From Hyphomicrobiales bacterium (lineage in GTDB: Bacteria > Pseudomonadota > Alphaproteobacteria > Rhizobiales > Beijerinckiaceae): 64,000 nt of DNA. Each line of letters starts with the position of its first letter. Positions within the stretch are counted from its first letter, which is position 1. Of the stretch, positions 1 through 8,651 are shown one piece after another. Under the pieces are notes generated by a model. It was not told the origin of the DNA. It saw only the letters and a list, made by a program, of their open reading frames with translations, and searched no databases. A program made the position numbers and the translations under genes. Location of the stretch: assembly GCA_017302635.1 (NCBI GenBank), contig JAFLCX010000002.1:737193-801192 (forward strand). Reading direction: 5' to 3'.

Positions 1-107
1 CCAGATTGTCGAAATCGGCCCAAAATCCGCGCCTCAACAGCGGTCCGGGCTGCGAGGAAGCGCCGAAATCGCATCAAATTCGCCGAATTTTGCGAAAGGG
101 AGAGTCT

Positions 108-596
108 ATGCCCAAAATCAGCATGACAGTGAATGGCAAGGCCGTGAGCGGAGATGTCGATGCCCGCACCTTGCTGGTGGCTTTCCTGCGCGATCACCTG
201 CGACTGACTGGCACACATGTCGGCTGCGATACCAGCCAGTGCGGCGCCTGCGTCGTGCATGTGAACGGCAAGGCCATCAAGGCCTGCACCACCCTGGCAC
301 TCTCCTGTGCCGGTGCGGATGTGCTGACGATCGAGGGGCTTGCCAGCGGGCAGGATCTGCACCCGATGCAGGCGGCTTTCCGAGCCCATCACGGGCTCCA
401 GTGCGGGTTCTGCACGCCGGGTATGATCATGGCCGCGATCGATATGGTGAACCGGCTCGGCCCGAACCTCTCGGAGGAGACGATCCGCCACGAGCTGGAG
501 GGCAATATCTGCCGCTGCACGGGCTACCACAACATCGTCAAGGCCATTCAGGCCGGGGCCGCCGCGATGGGCGGCATGAAGGTCGCGGCCGAGTGA
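108..596 (+). CDS. coxS: Aerobic CO dehydrogenase-type [2Fe-2S] small subunit
   Basis: This is the iron-sulfur subunit of a molybdenum hydroxylase (xanthine dehydrogenase/CODH family). It passes electrons from the Mo centre to FAD. The 162-residue protein has a plant-type [2Fe-2S] site (C40, C45, C48, C60) and the second, helical cluster site (C99, C102, C135, C137). The ATG at 108 is preferred over an upstream in-frame start at 6, because AAGGGAGAG lies just before it and the family starts here. It is first in the order S-L-M, which is usual for form II CODH clusters. The family is certain; CO as the substrate is not. Confidence 0.93.
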   Translation: MPKISMTVNGKAVSGDVDARTLLVAFLRDHLRLTGTHVGCDTSQCGACVVHVNGKAIKACTTLALSCAGADVLTIEGLASGQDLHPMQAAFRAHHGLQCGFCTPGMIMAAIDMVNRLGPNLSEETIRHELEGNICRCTGYHNIVKAIQAGAAAMGGMKVAAE

Positions 597-646
597 GCCG
601 CGCCTTGTCCTGAACCCAGCCGTCACGTTTTCCCGGGAGAGAACCC

Positions 647-3010
647 ATGTCAGCCACCGGAATTGGTGCCCGCGTCGCGCGGAAAGAGGATTTCCGCTTC
701 ATCACCGGCAAGGGCAATTACACCGACGATATCAACCGGCCCGGTCAGGCCTATGCCTATTTCCTGCGCTCGCCGCACGCGCATGCCAACATCAAGGCGA
801 TCGACATCAAGAAGGCCGCAAATATGCCGGGCGTCGTCGGCATTCTCACCGGCGATGATCTCGCGAAAGACAAGATCGGCGGCTTGATCTGCGGCTGGAT
901 GATCCACAACAAGGATGGATCACCCATGAAAGCCGGAGCGCATCCGGCGCTGGCGCAGGGCAAGGTGCGCTATGTCGGCGACCATGTCGCGGTGGTGATT
1001 GCGGAAAGCCTCGCCGAAGCGCGCGATGCGGCCGAGGCCATCAAGGTCAACTATGATGTCTTGCCCGCGGTGGTCGACCTCGCTTCAGCGACCAAGAAAG
1101 GCCAGCCCGCGATCCATGATGCTTCGCCCGACAATCAGGTTTTTGACTGGCATCTGGGCGACAAGGCCGCAACGGACGCGGCCTTCAAGAAAGCCAAGCA
1201 CGTCACGCGGCTTGATATCCTCAACAACCGCCTCGTGCCCAATGCGATGGAGCCTCGCGCTGCGATCGGCGATTACAATGCGGGCGAGGACGCTTTCACG
1301 CTCTACACCACCAGTCAGAACCCGCATGTCGCGCGCCTCGTTCTCTCGGCCTTCATCGGCATTGCACCCGAGCACAAATTGCGCGTGATCGCGCCGGATG
1401 TTGGTGGCGGGTTTGGCTCGAAAATCTTCATCTATGCCGAGGAAACCGTCTGCGTCTGGGCGGCGAAAAAGGTCGGCCGCCCGGTGAAATGGGTCGCCGA
1501 CCGCACCGAGGAATTCCTTTCGGTGGCGCATGGACGCGACCATCTCACCCATGCCGAACTCGCAACCGACGAGAACGGCAGGATTACGGCTGTCCGTGTG
1601 AAAACGCGCGCCAATCTCGGGGCGTATCTCTCGACCTTCGCCTCGTCGGTGCCGACTTACCTCTACGCGCCGCTTCTCTCGGGGCAGTACAACATCCCGG
1701 CCATCTATGCCGAGGTCGAGACGGTCTACACCAATACATCCCCGGTCGATGCCTATCGGGGTGCCGGGCGCCCCGAAGCGACCTTCGTGATTGAGCGGTT
1801 GGTGGAAGTCGCGGCGCGCGAGCTGGGGCAGGATCCGGCGAGCTTCCGGCGGAAGAACTTCGTCAAATCCTTCCCGCACCAGACGCCGGTGATCATGTGC
1901 TACGACGCGGGTGATTATAATGCCTCGCTCCAGAAAGCCCTTTCCATGCATGATGTGAAGGGCTTCGCGAAGCGCAAGCGCGAGAGCGCCAAGAAGGGCA
2001 TGCTGCGCGGTCTTGGCTATTCCGCCTACATCGAGGCCTGCGGCATCGCGCCTTCGGCGGCGGTGGGCTCGCTCGGTGCGGGTGTCGGCCTGTGGGAGAG
2101 CGCCGAGGTGCGCGTCAACCCGATTGGTACGGTCGAAATCCTCACCGGCTCGCACAGCCACGGGCAGGGGCACGAAACCACCTTCGCCCAGCTTGTTTCG
2201 GATCGGCTCGGCATCCCGATCGAGAATGTCTCGATCGTGCATGGCGACACCGACAAGGTGCAGATGGGCATGGGCACCTATGGCTCGCGCTCGGGAGCCG
2301 TGGGCATGAGCGCGATCGCCAAGGCGCTCGACAAGGTCGAGGCCAAGGCGAAAAAGGTCGCGAGCTTCGTGCTCGAGGCGTCCGAGGCCGATATCGAGTT
2401 CAAGAATGGCAAGTTCTCGGTGAAAGGCACGGATAAATCGATCGATTTCGGCTCCGTGGCCTTGCAGGCCTATATCGCGCACAAATTCACCGGCCAGCAG
2501 CTGGAGCCGGGGCTGAAAGAGGGGGCGTTCTATGATCCCACCAACTTCACCTTCCCCTCGGGCGTGCACATCTGCGAAGTCGAGATCGACCCGCAGACGG
2601 GCGTGACTGCAATCGCGAAATGGACCGCTGTCGATGATTTCGGCAACATCATCAATCCGATGATTGTCGAGGGTCAGGTGCATGGCGGCATCGCACAAGG
2701 TGTCGGCCAGGCGCTGCTCGAAGGCGCTGTTTACGACAAGAATGGCCAGCTGCTGACCGCGAGCTACATGGATTACACCATGCCGCGCGCAGCCGATCTG
2801 CCGAGCTTCCAGATCGGCACCACGCTCACGCCGTGTCCCTCGAACCCGCTCGGCATCAAGGGCTGCGGCGAGGCGGGCGCGATTGCAGCCCCGGCGGCGG
2901 TGATGAACGCCATCACCGATGCTCTGGGACACGAGAACATCGCTATGCCAGCGACACCTCAGGCGGTGTGGAAGGCGGCACAGGCGACGCTCGCGAAAGC
3001 GGCGGAATAA
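647..3010 (+). CDS. coxL: Form II CODH-like molybdopterin large subunit
   Basis: This is the catalytic subunit of a xanthine oxidase-family molybdenum hydroxylase, 787 residues. It binds the molybdopterin-cytosine-dinucleotide cofactor. The active-site loop reads AYRGAGR (residues 369-375), the form II signature; true form I CODH has AYXCSFR. The catalytic Glu of the GCGEAG motif is at residue 742. A GGGAGAG ribosome binding site precedes the ATG. Form II enzymes are often annotated as CO dehydrogenases, but many may oxidise other aldehydes or heterocycles, so the substrate is open. It is followed 24 nt later by the FAD subunit. Confidence 0.93.
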   Translation: MSATGIGARVARKEDFRFITGKGNYTDDINRPGQAYAYFLRSPHAHANIKAIDIKKAANMPGVVGILTGDDLAKDKIGGLICGWMIHNKDGSPMKAGAHPALAQGKVRYVGDHVAVVIAESLAEARDAAEAIKVNYDVLPAVVDLASATKKGQPAIHDASPDNQVFDWHLGDKAATDAAFKKAKHVTRLDILNNRLVPNAMEPRAAIGDYNAGEDAFTLYTTSQNPHVARLVLSAFIGIAPEHKLRVIAPDVGGGFGSKIFIYAEETVCVWAAKKVGRPVKWVADRTEEFLSVAHGRDHLTHAELATDENGRITAVRVKTRANLGAYLSTFASSVPTYLYAPLLSGQYNIPAIYAEVETVYTNTSPVDAYRGAGRPEATFVIERLVEVAARELGQDPASFRRKNFVKSFPHQTPVIMCYDAGDYNASLQKALSMHDVKGFAKRKRESAKKGMLRGLGYSAYIEACGIAPSAAVGSLGAGVGLWESAEVRVNPIGTVEILTGSHSHGQGHETTFAQLVSDRLGIPIENVSIVHGDTDKVQMGMGTYGSRSGAVGMSAIAKALDKVEAKAKKVASFVLEASEADIEFKNGKFSVKGTDKSIDFGSVALQAYIAHKFTGQQLEPGLKEGAFYDPTNFTFPSGVHICEVEIDPQTGVTAIAKWTAVDDFGNIINPMIVEGQVHGGIAQGVGQALLEGAVYDKNGQLLTASYMDYTMPRAADLPSFQIGTTLTPCPSNPLGIKGCGEAGAIAAPAAVMNAITDALGHENIAMPATPQAVWKAAQATLAKAAE

Positions 3011-3034
3011 TTCGGGCGAAGAGGAGACAAAGCC

Positions 3035-3841
3035 ATGTACGCTTTTGATTATCACCGCCCCGCGACGCTCCGGCAGGCCGCGAACCTTCTGGCGAAGAAT
3101 GCCGACGCAAAACTTCTGGCGGGCGGGCATACACTTCTGCCCACCATGAAGCAGCGGCTCGCGAGCCCCTCGGCTCTGGTCGATCTGTCCGGCATTGCCG
3201 AGCTGTCGGGCATCACGCAGAAGGGAAAGACGCTGGTCATTGGTGCAACGACGCCGCATGCCGAGGTCGCCGCCTCGCCGCTCGTGCAGGCGGCTCTGCC
3301 GGGCCTTGCGGCTCTCGCGGGCGGCATCGGGGATCCGCATGTGCGCCACAAGGGCACGATCGGCGGTTCGATCGCCAACAATGATCCCGCTGCCGACTAC
3401 CCGGGCGCGATGCTCGCGCTCGGCGCGACAATCGTCACCAACAAGCGGCGGATTGCCGCCGAGGACTTCTTTACGGGTCTCTTCTCCACTGCTCTGGAGG
3501 ATGGCGAGATCATCACGAAGGTGATTGTGCCTACGGGCGGAAAATTTGCTTACGTGAAATTCCGCAACCCGGCCTCGCTCTACGCGATGGTCGGCGTCGC
3601 GGTCTCGAAGAAGGGCGGCAATGTGCGCGTTGCGATCACGGGCGCCGGTTCAGATGGCGTGTTCCGCTGGGCTGAGGCCGAAAAGGCGCTGAAGGCGCGC
3701 TTCTCGTCGAAATCGCTTGGCACGGTGAAAACGCCAGCCGCGAAGGAGCTGAATTCGGATATCCATGCCTCGGCTGAATATCGCAGCCACCTCATCGGCG
3801 TGATGGCGAAGCGTGCCGTGGACGCTGCGAATATGAAATAG
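3035..3841 (+). CDS. coxM: CODH-type FAD-binding medium subunit
   Basis: This 268-residue flavoprotein subunit accepts electrons from the Fe-S subunit and passes them to quinone or cytochrome. The two FAD pyrophosphate-binding signatures are present: AGGHT at residues 29-33 and TIGG at 108-111, followed by NNDPAADYP. GAAGAGGAGA upstream gives a good ribosome binding site. It completes the coxSLM trio. The substrate remains uncertain, as for the large subunit. Confidence 0.92.
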   Translation: MYAFDYHRPATLRQAANLLAKNADAKLLAGGHTLLPTMKQRLASPSALVDLSGIAELSGITQKGKTLVIGATTPHAEVAASPLVQAALPGLAALAGGIGDPHVRHKGTIGGSIANNDPAADYPGAMLALGATIVTNKRRIAAEDFFTGLFSTALEDGEIITKVIVPTGGKFAYVKFRNPASLYAMVGVAVSKKGGNVRVAITGAGSDGVFRWAEAEKALKARFSSKSLGTVKTPAAKELNSDIHASAEYRSHLIGVMAKRAVDAANMK

Positions 3842-3898
3842 GGCAGGGGGCGCGCGACGCCGTAGAACAATGCCGTGCCTGCGACGTCGCGCTGTGCT

Positions 3899-4264
3899 TC
3901 ACATGGCGGGGTAGAAGAAGCGCTCTTCGACAATCTTGCCGTCGCGCACGGTGTAGAGCCCCCATTCCTTGCTGTTCTGAATGCGCTGGCCGGTGGCCTT
4001 GATCGTGAAATCCATCGCGAATTCCACCAGGAACTGGTTGCCATTCACGAAGGGGCCCTCGCTCGTGACATTGTGGATCTCGTGATTAGCATACCACCAA
4101 TCGGATTTGGCCCTCACAGCGTCCCGTCCCCGGCACACGGACATCGGGCCTTCCATGGCCTCATAGCTGGCGATATCGTCGGCGTTGAATTTGGTGGCGG
4201 CGGCCTCGTGGTCGCCGGCTTTGAGCATCGCGGTGAAGGCTTCGGCTGTTTCTTTCGTTGTCAT
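3899..4264 (-). CDS. SnoaL-like / NTF2-fold protein
   Basis: This 121-residue protein has the alpha+beta cone layout of the SnoaL/NTF2 superfamily: a helical start (TKETAEAFTAMLKAGD), a central WWYANHEIHNV strand region and a C-terminal EWGLYTVRDGKIVEERFFY hairpin. The family includes small enzymes such as ketosteroid isomerase-like proteins and many proteins of unknown role. It lies on the opposite strand between coxM and the accessory genes, so it interrupts the transcription unit. No specific substrate can be inferred. Confidence 0.8.
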   Translation of the reverse strand: MTTKETAEAFTAMLKAGDHEAAATKFNADDIASYEAMEGPMSVCRGRDAVRAKSDWWYANHEIHNVTSEGPFVNGNQFLVEFAMDFTIKATGQRIQNSKEWGLYTVRDGKIVEERFFYPAM

Positions 4265-4350
4265 GGGTATCTCCCGTCCTGAAGGTCATGGTGTATGGTC
4301 GAGCGCGCCGGAACATCCCTAGAACAGATTTCGTGACGGCCCAACGGCCT

Positions 4351-4384
4351 CTCCTGACAGTTTGAGTCAGGAGTGTTTTCCTTT
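4351..4384 (+). terminator. Terminator-like hairpin in the lysE leader
   Basis: CTCCTGAC at 4351-4358 and GTCAGGAG at 4366-4373 form a perfect 8-bp stem with a 7-nt loop, followed by TGTTTTCCTTT. In + orientation this looks like an intrinsic terminator or attenuator. It would end read-through from coxSLM or control entry into the LysE-CoxD operon. The opposite orientation has no T-tract. Confidence 0.55.
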
Positions 4385-4415
4385 CGCCCTGATCCGCGTC
4401 CTCGTGCTGAGCCCC

Positions 4416-5018
4416 ATGTTGTCTCTGCTTGAATTTACACTGACCTCCCTGCTGATCGAGCTCACGCCCGGCCCGAACATGGCCTATCTCGTCGCGCTCT
4501 CGCTGAGCGAAGGGCGACGCGCCGGGCTTGCGGCTGTGGCGGGGGTGACGCTCGGTCTCGCGGTTGTCGGGGTTCTGGCAGTGCTTGGGCTCGCCGCGAT
4601 CGTTGCCGCCTCGCCCGTCCTGCAGGATATCCTGCGCTATGCCGGCGCGGCTTTTCTCCTTTACCTCGCATGGGAAGCCTGGCGCGGTGCTGATGACGGG
4701 GCGCACCAGCCGATGGGGCGGCGCGCGGCCTTCGGGCGAGCCTTGCTGACCAATCTTCTGAACCCGAAAGCGGCGGCTTTCTACCTCACCGTGTTGCCCC
4801 TGTTCCTTCCGAAAGAAGCAATCGGCAGCACGGGCTTGTCGCTGGCGCTGGTCGCGATCTACGTTGGGGTTGCGACCGTCGTTCATGCCTCCTTGGTGCT
4901 GTTCGCGGTCCGTCTGAGGCCCTATCTTCTGACAGATGGCCGGCAGGTTGTGGTCCGTCGGTTTTTTGCGCTTGCCCTTGCGGCGGTCGCGTTCTGGTTT
5001 TTCTGGGAATCCCGCTGA
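4416..5018 (+). CDS. LysE/RhtB-family exporter
   Basis: This 200-residue inner-membrane protein belongs to the LysE/RhtB amino-acid exporter superfamily. It has the N-terminal TPGPNM signature after the first membrane segment, about five or six hydrophobic helices and a conserved NLLNPKAAAFYL segment. An in-frame TTG at 4362 would extend it, but the extension lies within a hairpin and is not typical of the family, so the ATG at 4416 was chosen; no strong ribosome binding site is visible. Its stop overlaps the start of the MoxR gene, so it is the first gene of the accessory operon. The exported compound is unknown. Confidence 0.82.
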   Translation: MLSLLEFTLTSLLIELTPGPNMAYLVALSLSEGRRAGLAAVAGVTLGLAVVGVLAVLGLAAIVAASPVLQDILRYAGAAFLLYLAWEAWRGADDGAHQPMGRRAAFGRALLTNLLNPKAAAFYLTVLPLFLPKEAIGSTGLSLALVAIYVGVATVVHASLVLFAVRLRPYLLTDGRQVVVRRFFALALAAVAFWFFWESR

Positions 5019-5917
5019 TGCATGCGCCGACTTCCATCGCCGAAACCCGCGCCCTGCTCGCCGCGGGGAACTATATCGGCGATACCCCGCTCGCGACCGT
5101 GCTGTTCCTGGCGCTGAAAATGGGGCGTCCTCTGTTTCTCGAAGGCGAGGCGGGCGTCGGCAAGACCGAGATCGCCAAGGTGCTGGCCAGCGCGCTGGGG
5201 CGCAAGCTGATCCGCCTGCAGTGCTATGAGGGGCTGGATGCGGCCTCCGCCCTCTACGAATGGAATTATGCCGGGCAGATGATGGCAATCCGGTTGGCTG
5301 AAGCATCTGGAGAGACAGATCGCGCACGGCTGGCGGATGATGTGTTTTCCGAGCGCTTCCTGCTGCGTCGCCCCTTGCTTCAGGCGCTGGAACCGGACGC
5401 CGCCGGTCCGCCCGTTCTGCTCATCGACGAGCTTGACCGCACGGATGCCGCCTTCGAGGCTTTCCTGCTGGAAATCCTGTCGGATTTTCAGGCGACGATC
5501 CCTGAGATCGGCACGGTCAAAGCCAAGCATCCGCCCATCGTGATCATCACCTCGAACCGCACTCGCGAGGTGCATGATGCCCTCAAACGCCGCTGCCTCT
5601 ACCATTGGGTCGATTACCCGGATGCGGCGCGGGAACTTGCGATCCTGAAGGCGAAAGTGCCGGATGCCCCGGCCAAACTCTCGAAGCAGATCGTGGCCTT
5701 CGTGCAGGCCATCCGCCGCGAGGAGCTGTTCAAGGCGCCTGGTGTGGCGGAAACGCTCGATTGGGCGACGGCCCTCGTCGAACTCGATGCTGTAGCCCTC
5801 GACCCGGCCATCGTCTCGGATACATTGGGCGCGCTTCTGAAAGTGCAGGATGACATCCAGCGCATGCAGGCGGGGTTGGCCAAGCAGATATTGGATGAGA
5901 TCAAGGCGGGGAAATGA
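5018..5917 (+). CDS. coxD: MoxR-family AAA+ ATPase, CoxD-like
   Basis: This 299-residue AAA+ ATPase has Walker A GEAGVGKT at residues 43-50, Walker B VLLIDE near 133-138 and a TSNRTRE sensor-1 region near 179-185. CoxD of CO-oxidising bacteria is a MoxR-type chaperone that helps assemble the active-site Cu/S-Mo centre, working with the VWA protein CoxE. The start codon overlaps the lysE stop by one base, and its own stop overlaps the next start (ATGA). The form II cluster context supports a maturation role, although the copper step belongs to form I enzymes. Confidence 0.87.
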   Translation: MHAPTSIAETRALLAAGNYIGDTPLATVLFLALKMGRPLFLEGEAGVGKTEIAKVLASALGRKLIRLQCYEGLDAASALYEWNYAGQMMAIRLAEASGETDRARLADDVFSERFLLRRPLLQALEPDAAGPPVLLIDELDRTDAAFEAFLLEILSDFQATIPEIGTVKAKHPPIVIITSNRTREVHDALKRRCLYHWVDYPDAARELAILKAKVPDAPAKLSKQIVAFVQAIRREELFKAPGVAETLDWATALVELDAVALDPAIVSDTLGALLKVQDDIQRMQAGLAKQILDEIKAGK

Positions 5918-6405
5918 CCGGGAGAACCTGTGGAACCTGCACGCTCTGCTGCAAGCTTTTTCCCGTGCCGCCGCTGGAAAAGCCGGCGGGCAAATGGTGC
6001 CCGCATGTGGTGCAGGGCAAGGGTTGCGGCATTCACGAAACGCGCCCGCAACTGTGCCGCGCCTTCGATTGCCAATGGATCGAGAACCCCGATCTCGGGC
6101 CGGAATGGAAGCCGGAATATTGCAAATTCGTGCTCTCGATCTATCCCGGCACGAACTCGCTGGCCGTGACGGTCGATCTCGGTTTTCCGGCCAACTGGCG
6201 TCACGAACCCTATATCCGCAGCCTGCGCCGCTGGGCCGAAGCCGCACTGGCGCAGGGCGATCAGGTGCTGGTTTTTACGGGCGGGAAGGTGACGGCCATC
6301 CTGCCGCACGGAGAGCAGGAACTGGGCGAAATCCGCCCCGGCGACCGGATCGTTTCGCTGAAAGGTCCGCGCGGTTACGCGGTGGAACTGCGCCGTGGCG
6401 GTTAA
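5914..6405 (+). CDS. YkgJ-family cysteine-cluster protein
   Basis: This 163-residue protein carries a CGTCTLCC cluster near the N-terminus followed by CPH, CGIH and CRAFDC motifs, the pattern of the YkgJ/UPF0153 family of putative Zn- or Fe-S-binding proteins. The second half has no recognised motif. It overlaps coxD by 4 nt and coxE by 11 nt, so it is translated within the maturation operon. Its position between the ATPase and its usual VWA partner suggests a role in metal-centre maturation, but that is inference. Confidence 0.82.
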   Translation: MTGRTCGTCTLCCKLFPVPPLEKPAGKWCPHVVQGKGCGIHETRPQLCRAFDCQWIENPDLGPEWKPEYCKFVLSIYPGTNSLAVTVDLGFPANWRHEPYIRSLRRWAEAALAQGDQVLVFTGGKVTAILPHGEQELGEIRPGDRIVSLKGPRGYAVELRRGG

Positions 6406-7630
6406 GCGGGCTCAGGCGCTGCCGATCGGCGGTCATCTGGCTGAAAACATCGTCTTTTTCGCTCGCACCCTGCGTGCGGCAGGCCTGAAGGTCGGCCCCG
6501 GATCGGCGCTCGATGCTGTGGCGGCGATCGAGGCCATCGGCCTCGGGCACCGCGCCGAGTTCCGCGCGGCACTTGAAGCGGTTTTCGTGAAGCGTCGGCA
6601 GGATTCCGAGCTTTTCGATCAGGCCTTCCGCCTGTTCTGGCGCAGGCGGGCGCTCGTCGAGAAGATGATGTCCATGCTGATGCCGATCGCTCCCACCAAC
6701 CCGGAGGACAAGCGCAAGGATACCCTGCGCCGCCTCGCCGATGCGCTGTTCTCGGAACGGCAGCCGGGCGAGGAGGCCAGGCCTCGGGAAGAGCTCGACC
6801 TCAATTCGCGCCTCACCATGTCGGATATCGAGGTGTTTCGGCAGCGCGATTTCGAGGGCATGACAGCGATTGAAATCGCCGATGCGAAGCGCGAGATCGC
6901 GAAACTGACCCTGCCTTTGCACCGGGTGAAGGCGCGGCGCTTCGAGACCGATCCGCATGGGCGATCGCTTGATTTCCGCTCAAGCCTGCGCGCGTCGCTG
7001 CGCGGTGGGGGTAGGGGCCTTGCGCTGATGCGCCGGTCACGCCGCGAGGAGATGCCGCCCCTTGTGGCGATCTGCGATATTTCGGGCTCGATGAGCCAGT
7101 ATTCGCGACTTTTCCTGCATTTCCTGCATGTGCTGGCCGAAAGCGGCCGCCGCGTCTCGGCGTTCACCTTTGCAACCGAGCTCACCAACATCACCCGGGC
7201 CCTGCGCAACACGCGCGACCCGGAACTCGCGCTCGCGGGAGCCTCGAAGCTGGTGCGCGACTGGGATGGCGGCACGCGCATCGGGCGCGCGATCCACGAT
7301 TTCAATCGCCTGCATGCCCGCCGTGTCATGGCCAGTGGGCCGATCGTGCTTCTCATCACCGATGGTTTGGAGCGCGAAGGCACGGAGGAACTGGCGCAGG
7401 AAGTCGCGCGCCTGCATCGCCTCTCGCGGAGGCTGATCTGGCTCAATCCCTTGCTGCGCTACGATGAGTTCGAGGCGAAGGCCGCGGGCATCCGCGCGAT
7501 GGTTCCGCATGTCGATGAACTGCGCACCCTCCACAATCTCGCCGCGATGAGTGATTTGTGTGAAGCGCTTTCGGCGAACAGCAAGGCCGGAGCCGATCCC
7601 AGGCGATTTTTGCGGAAGGGTTTGCAATGA
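6395..7630 (+). CDS. coxE: CoxE-like VWA-domain protein
   Basis: This 411-residue protein has a C-terminal von Willebrand factor A domain with a MIDAS motif DISGS at residues 228-232. The N-terminal half is helical, as in CoxE (DUF58/VWA CoxE-like family). MoxR ATPases and VWA partners act as pairs that insert metal or activate enzymes; here the pair is split by the YkgJ gene. It starts at a GTG inside the end of that gene and ends in an ATGA overlap with the XdhC N-terminal gene. Confidence 0.86.
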   Translation: MAVKRAQALPIGGHLAENIVFFARTLRAAGLKVGPGSALDAVAAIEAIGLGHRAEFRAALEAVFVKRRQDSELFDQAFRLFWRRRALVEKMMSMLMPIAPTNPEDKRKDTLRRLADALFSERQPGEEARPREELDLNSRLTMSDIEVFRQRDFEGMTAIEIADAKREIAKLTLPLHRVKARRFETDPHGRSLDFRSSLRASLRGGGRGLALMRRSRREEMPPLVAICDISGSMSQYSRLFLHFLHVLAESGRRVSAFTFATELTNITRALRNTRDPELALAGASKLVRDWDGGTRIGRAIHDFNRLHARRVMASGPIVLLITDGLEREGTEELAQEVARLHRLSRRLIWLNPLLRYDEFEAKAAGIRAMVPHVDELRTLHNLAAMSDLCEALSANSKAGADPRRFLRKGLQ

Positions 7631-7950
7631 GCACGAATGACGCGGAATTGCTTGTCAAAGCCGAGGAATGGGCGCGTGCAGGGAAAAAGATCGCCATCGC
7701 GACCGTGATCGAAACATGGGGCTCGGCACCCCGCCCGGTGGGCTCGCACCTCGTGATCGATGCCGAGGGGAATTTCCTTGGCTCTGTCTCGGGTGGCTGC
7801 GTCGAGGGCGCGGTCGTGGCCGAAGCGGCGGAGGTGATTGCCAGCGGCGAGCCGCGCCTGCTGGAATTCGGCGTGGCCGATGAAACGGCATGGCGCGTCG
7901 GCCTTTCCTGTGGTGGCAAGATCGCGGTGCGCGTGGAGCCCGTGACGTGA
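7627..7950 (+). CDS. XdhC/CoxI N-terminal domain protein
   Basis: This 107-residue protein matches the XdhC_CoxI domain, seen in IATVIETWGSAPRPVGSHLVI and the GSVSGGCVEGAVV motif. XdhC-type proteins bind molybdenum cofactor, promote its sulfuration and deliver it to xanthine dehydrogenase-like enzymes. In many bacteria this domain and the NAD-like C-terminal domain form one chain; here they are separate genes with a GTGA junction. It belongs to the cofactor-delivery part of the operon. Confidence 0.87.
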   Translation: MSTNDAELLVKAEEWARAGKKIAIATVIETWGSAPRPVGSHLVIDAEGNFLGSVSGGCVEGAVVAEAAEVIASGEPRLLEFGVADETAWRVGLSCGGKIAVRVEPVT

Positions 7951-8651
7951 ACCTTGAACAGCTTGCAGCAGTCAACCGCCTGATCGCCCGGCATGAACCG
8001 GTCGCGACCGTCACGGCACTCGAGGAAGGTTTATTGCCCGGCGATCGGCTGACGGTGCTCAAGCCTGAAGAGGTGAGCCATCAGCCTTACGCCGGGGCCA
8101 TTCTCGAAGCCTTTCGCACTGGCAGGAGTGGCATCGTCGAGGCCGAGGGGCGTCGTTTCTTCATCAATGTGCACCTGCCGCCGGTGAAGCTTGTCATCAC
8201 CGGCGCGGTGCATATCTCTCAGGCTCTGGCCGACATCGCGCGCATCGCCGGGCTCGATTGCACGATCATCGATCCACGTACGGCTTTCGCGACCGAGGAG
8301 CGCTTCGCCGGCACGCGCGTGCTCGCCGAATGGCCCGAGGATGCCTTGCCGAGGCTGGGTCTCAATCGTTACACGGCCTTCGTGGCGCTCACCCATGACC
8401 CGAAAATCGATGATCCGGGCCTGCTTGCGGCCTTGCGCGCGGGCTGTTTTTACATCGGGGCGCTCGGCAGTCGAAAAACGCATGCGCGACGGCAGGAGCG
8501 CCTGCTGAAATCGGGTTTCACGAGCGATGATGTCGCCCGTATCCACGCCCCGATCGGGCTTGATATCGGTGCGGTCAGCCCGGCCGAGATCGCGGTCTCG
8601 ATCGCCGCTGAAATCATCGCCGCGATGCGCGCAAAAAGGCGAGCGGAATGA
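7947..8651 (+). CDS. XdhC C-terminal (Rossmann) domain protein
   Basis: This 234-residue protein has the XdhC Rossmann fold region: LVITGAVHISQALADIARIAG, the conserved THDPKID motif, the YIGALGSRKTHARR segment and the IHAPIGLDIGAVSPAEIAVSI C-terminus. The GTG at 7947 overlaps the stop of the preceding XdhC_CoxI gene; an in-frame start at 7890 would add residues inside that gene and is less likely. Together the two products probably form a two-chain XdhC for loading the Mo cofactor. Confidence 0.86.
   Translation: MNLEQLAAVNRLIARHEPVATVTALEEGLLPGDRLTVLKPEEVSHQPYAGAILEAFRTGRSGIVEAEGRRFFINVHLPPVKLVITGAVHISQALADIARIAGLDCTIIDPRTAFATEERFAGTRVLAEWPEDALPRLGLNRYTAFVALTHDPKIDDPGLLAALRAGCFYIGALGSRKTHARRQERLLKSGFTSDDVARIHAPIGLDIGAVSPAEIAVSIAAEIIAAMRAKRRAE

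Noticed and set aside
1085..3349. A 754-residue open frame antisense to coxL
   Set aside because: It runs opposite to a clear CoxL and CoxM, is rich in Arg and His and resembles no family; it is a typical high-GC shadow frame.
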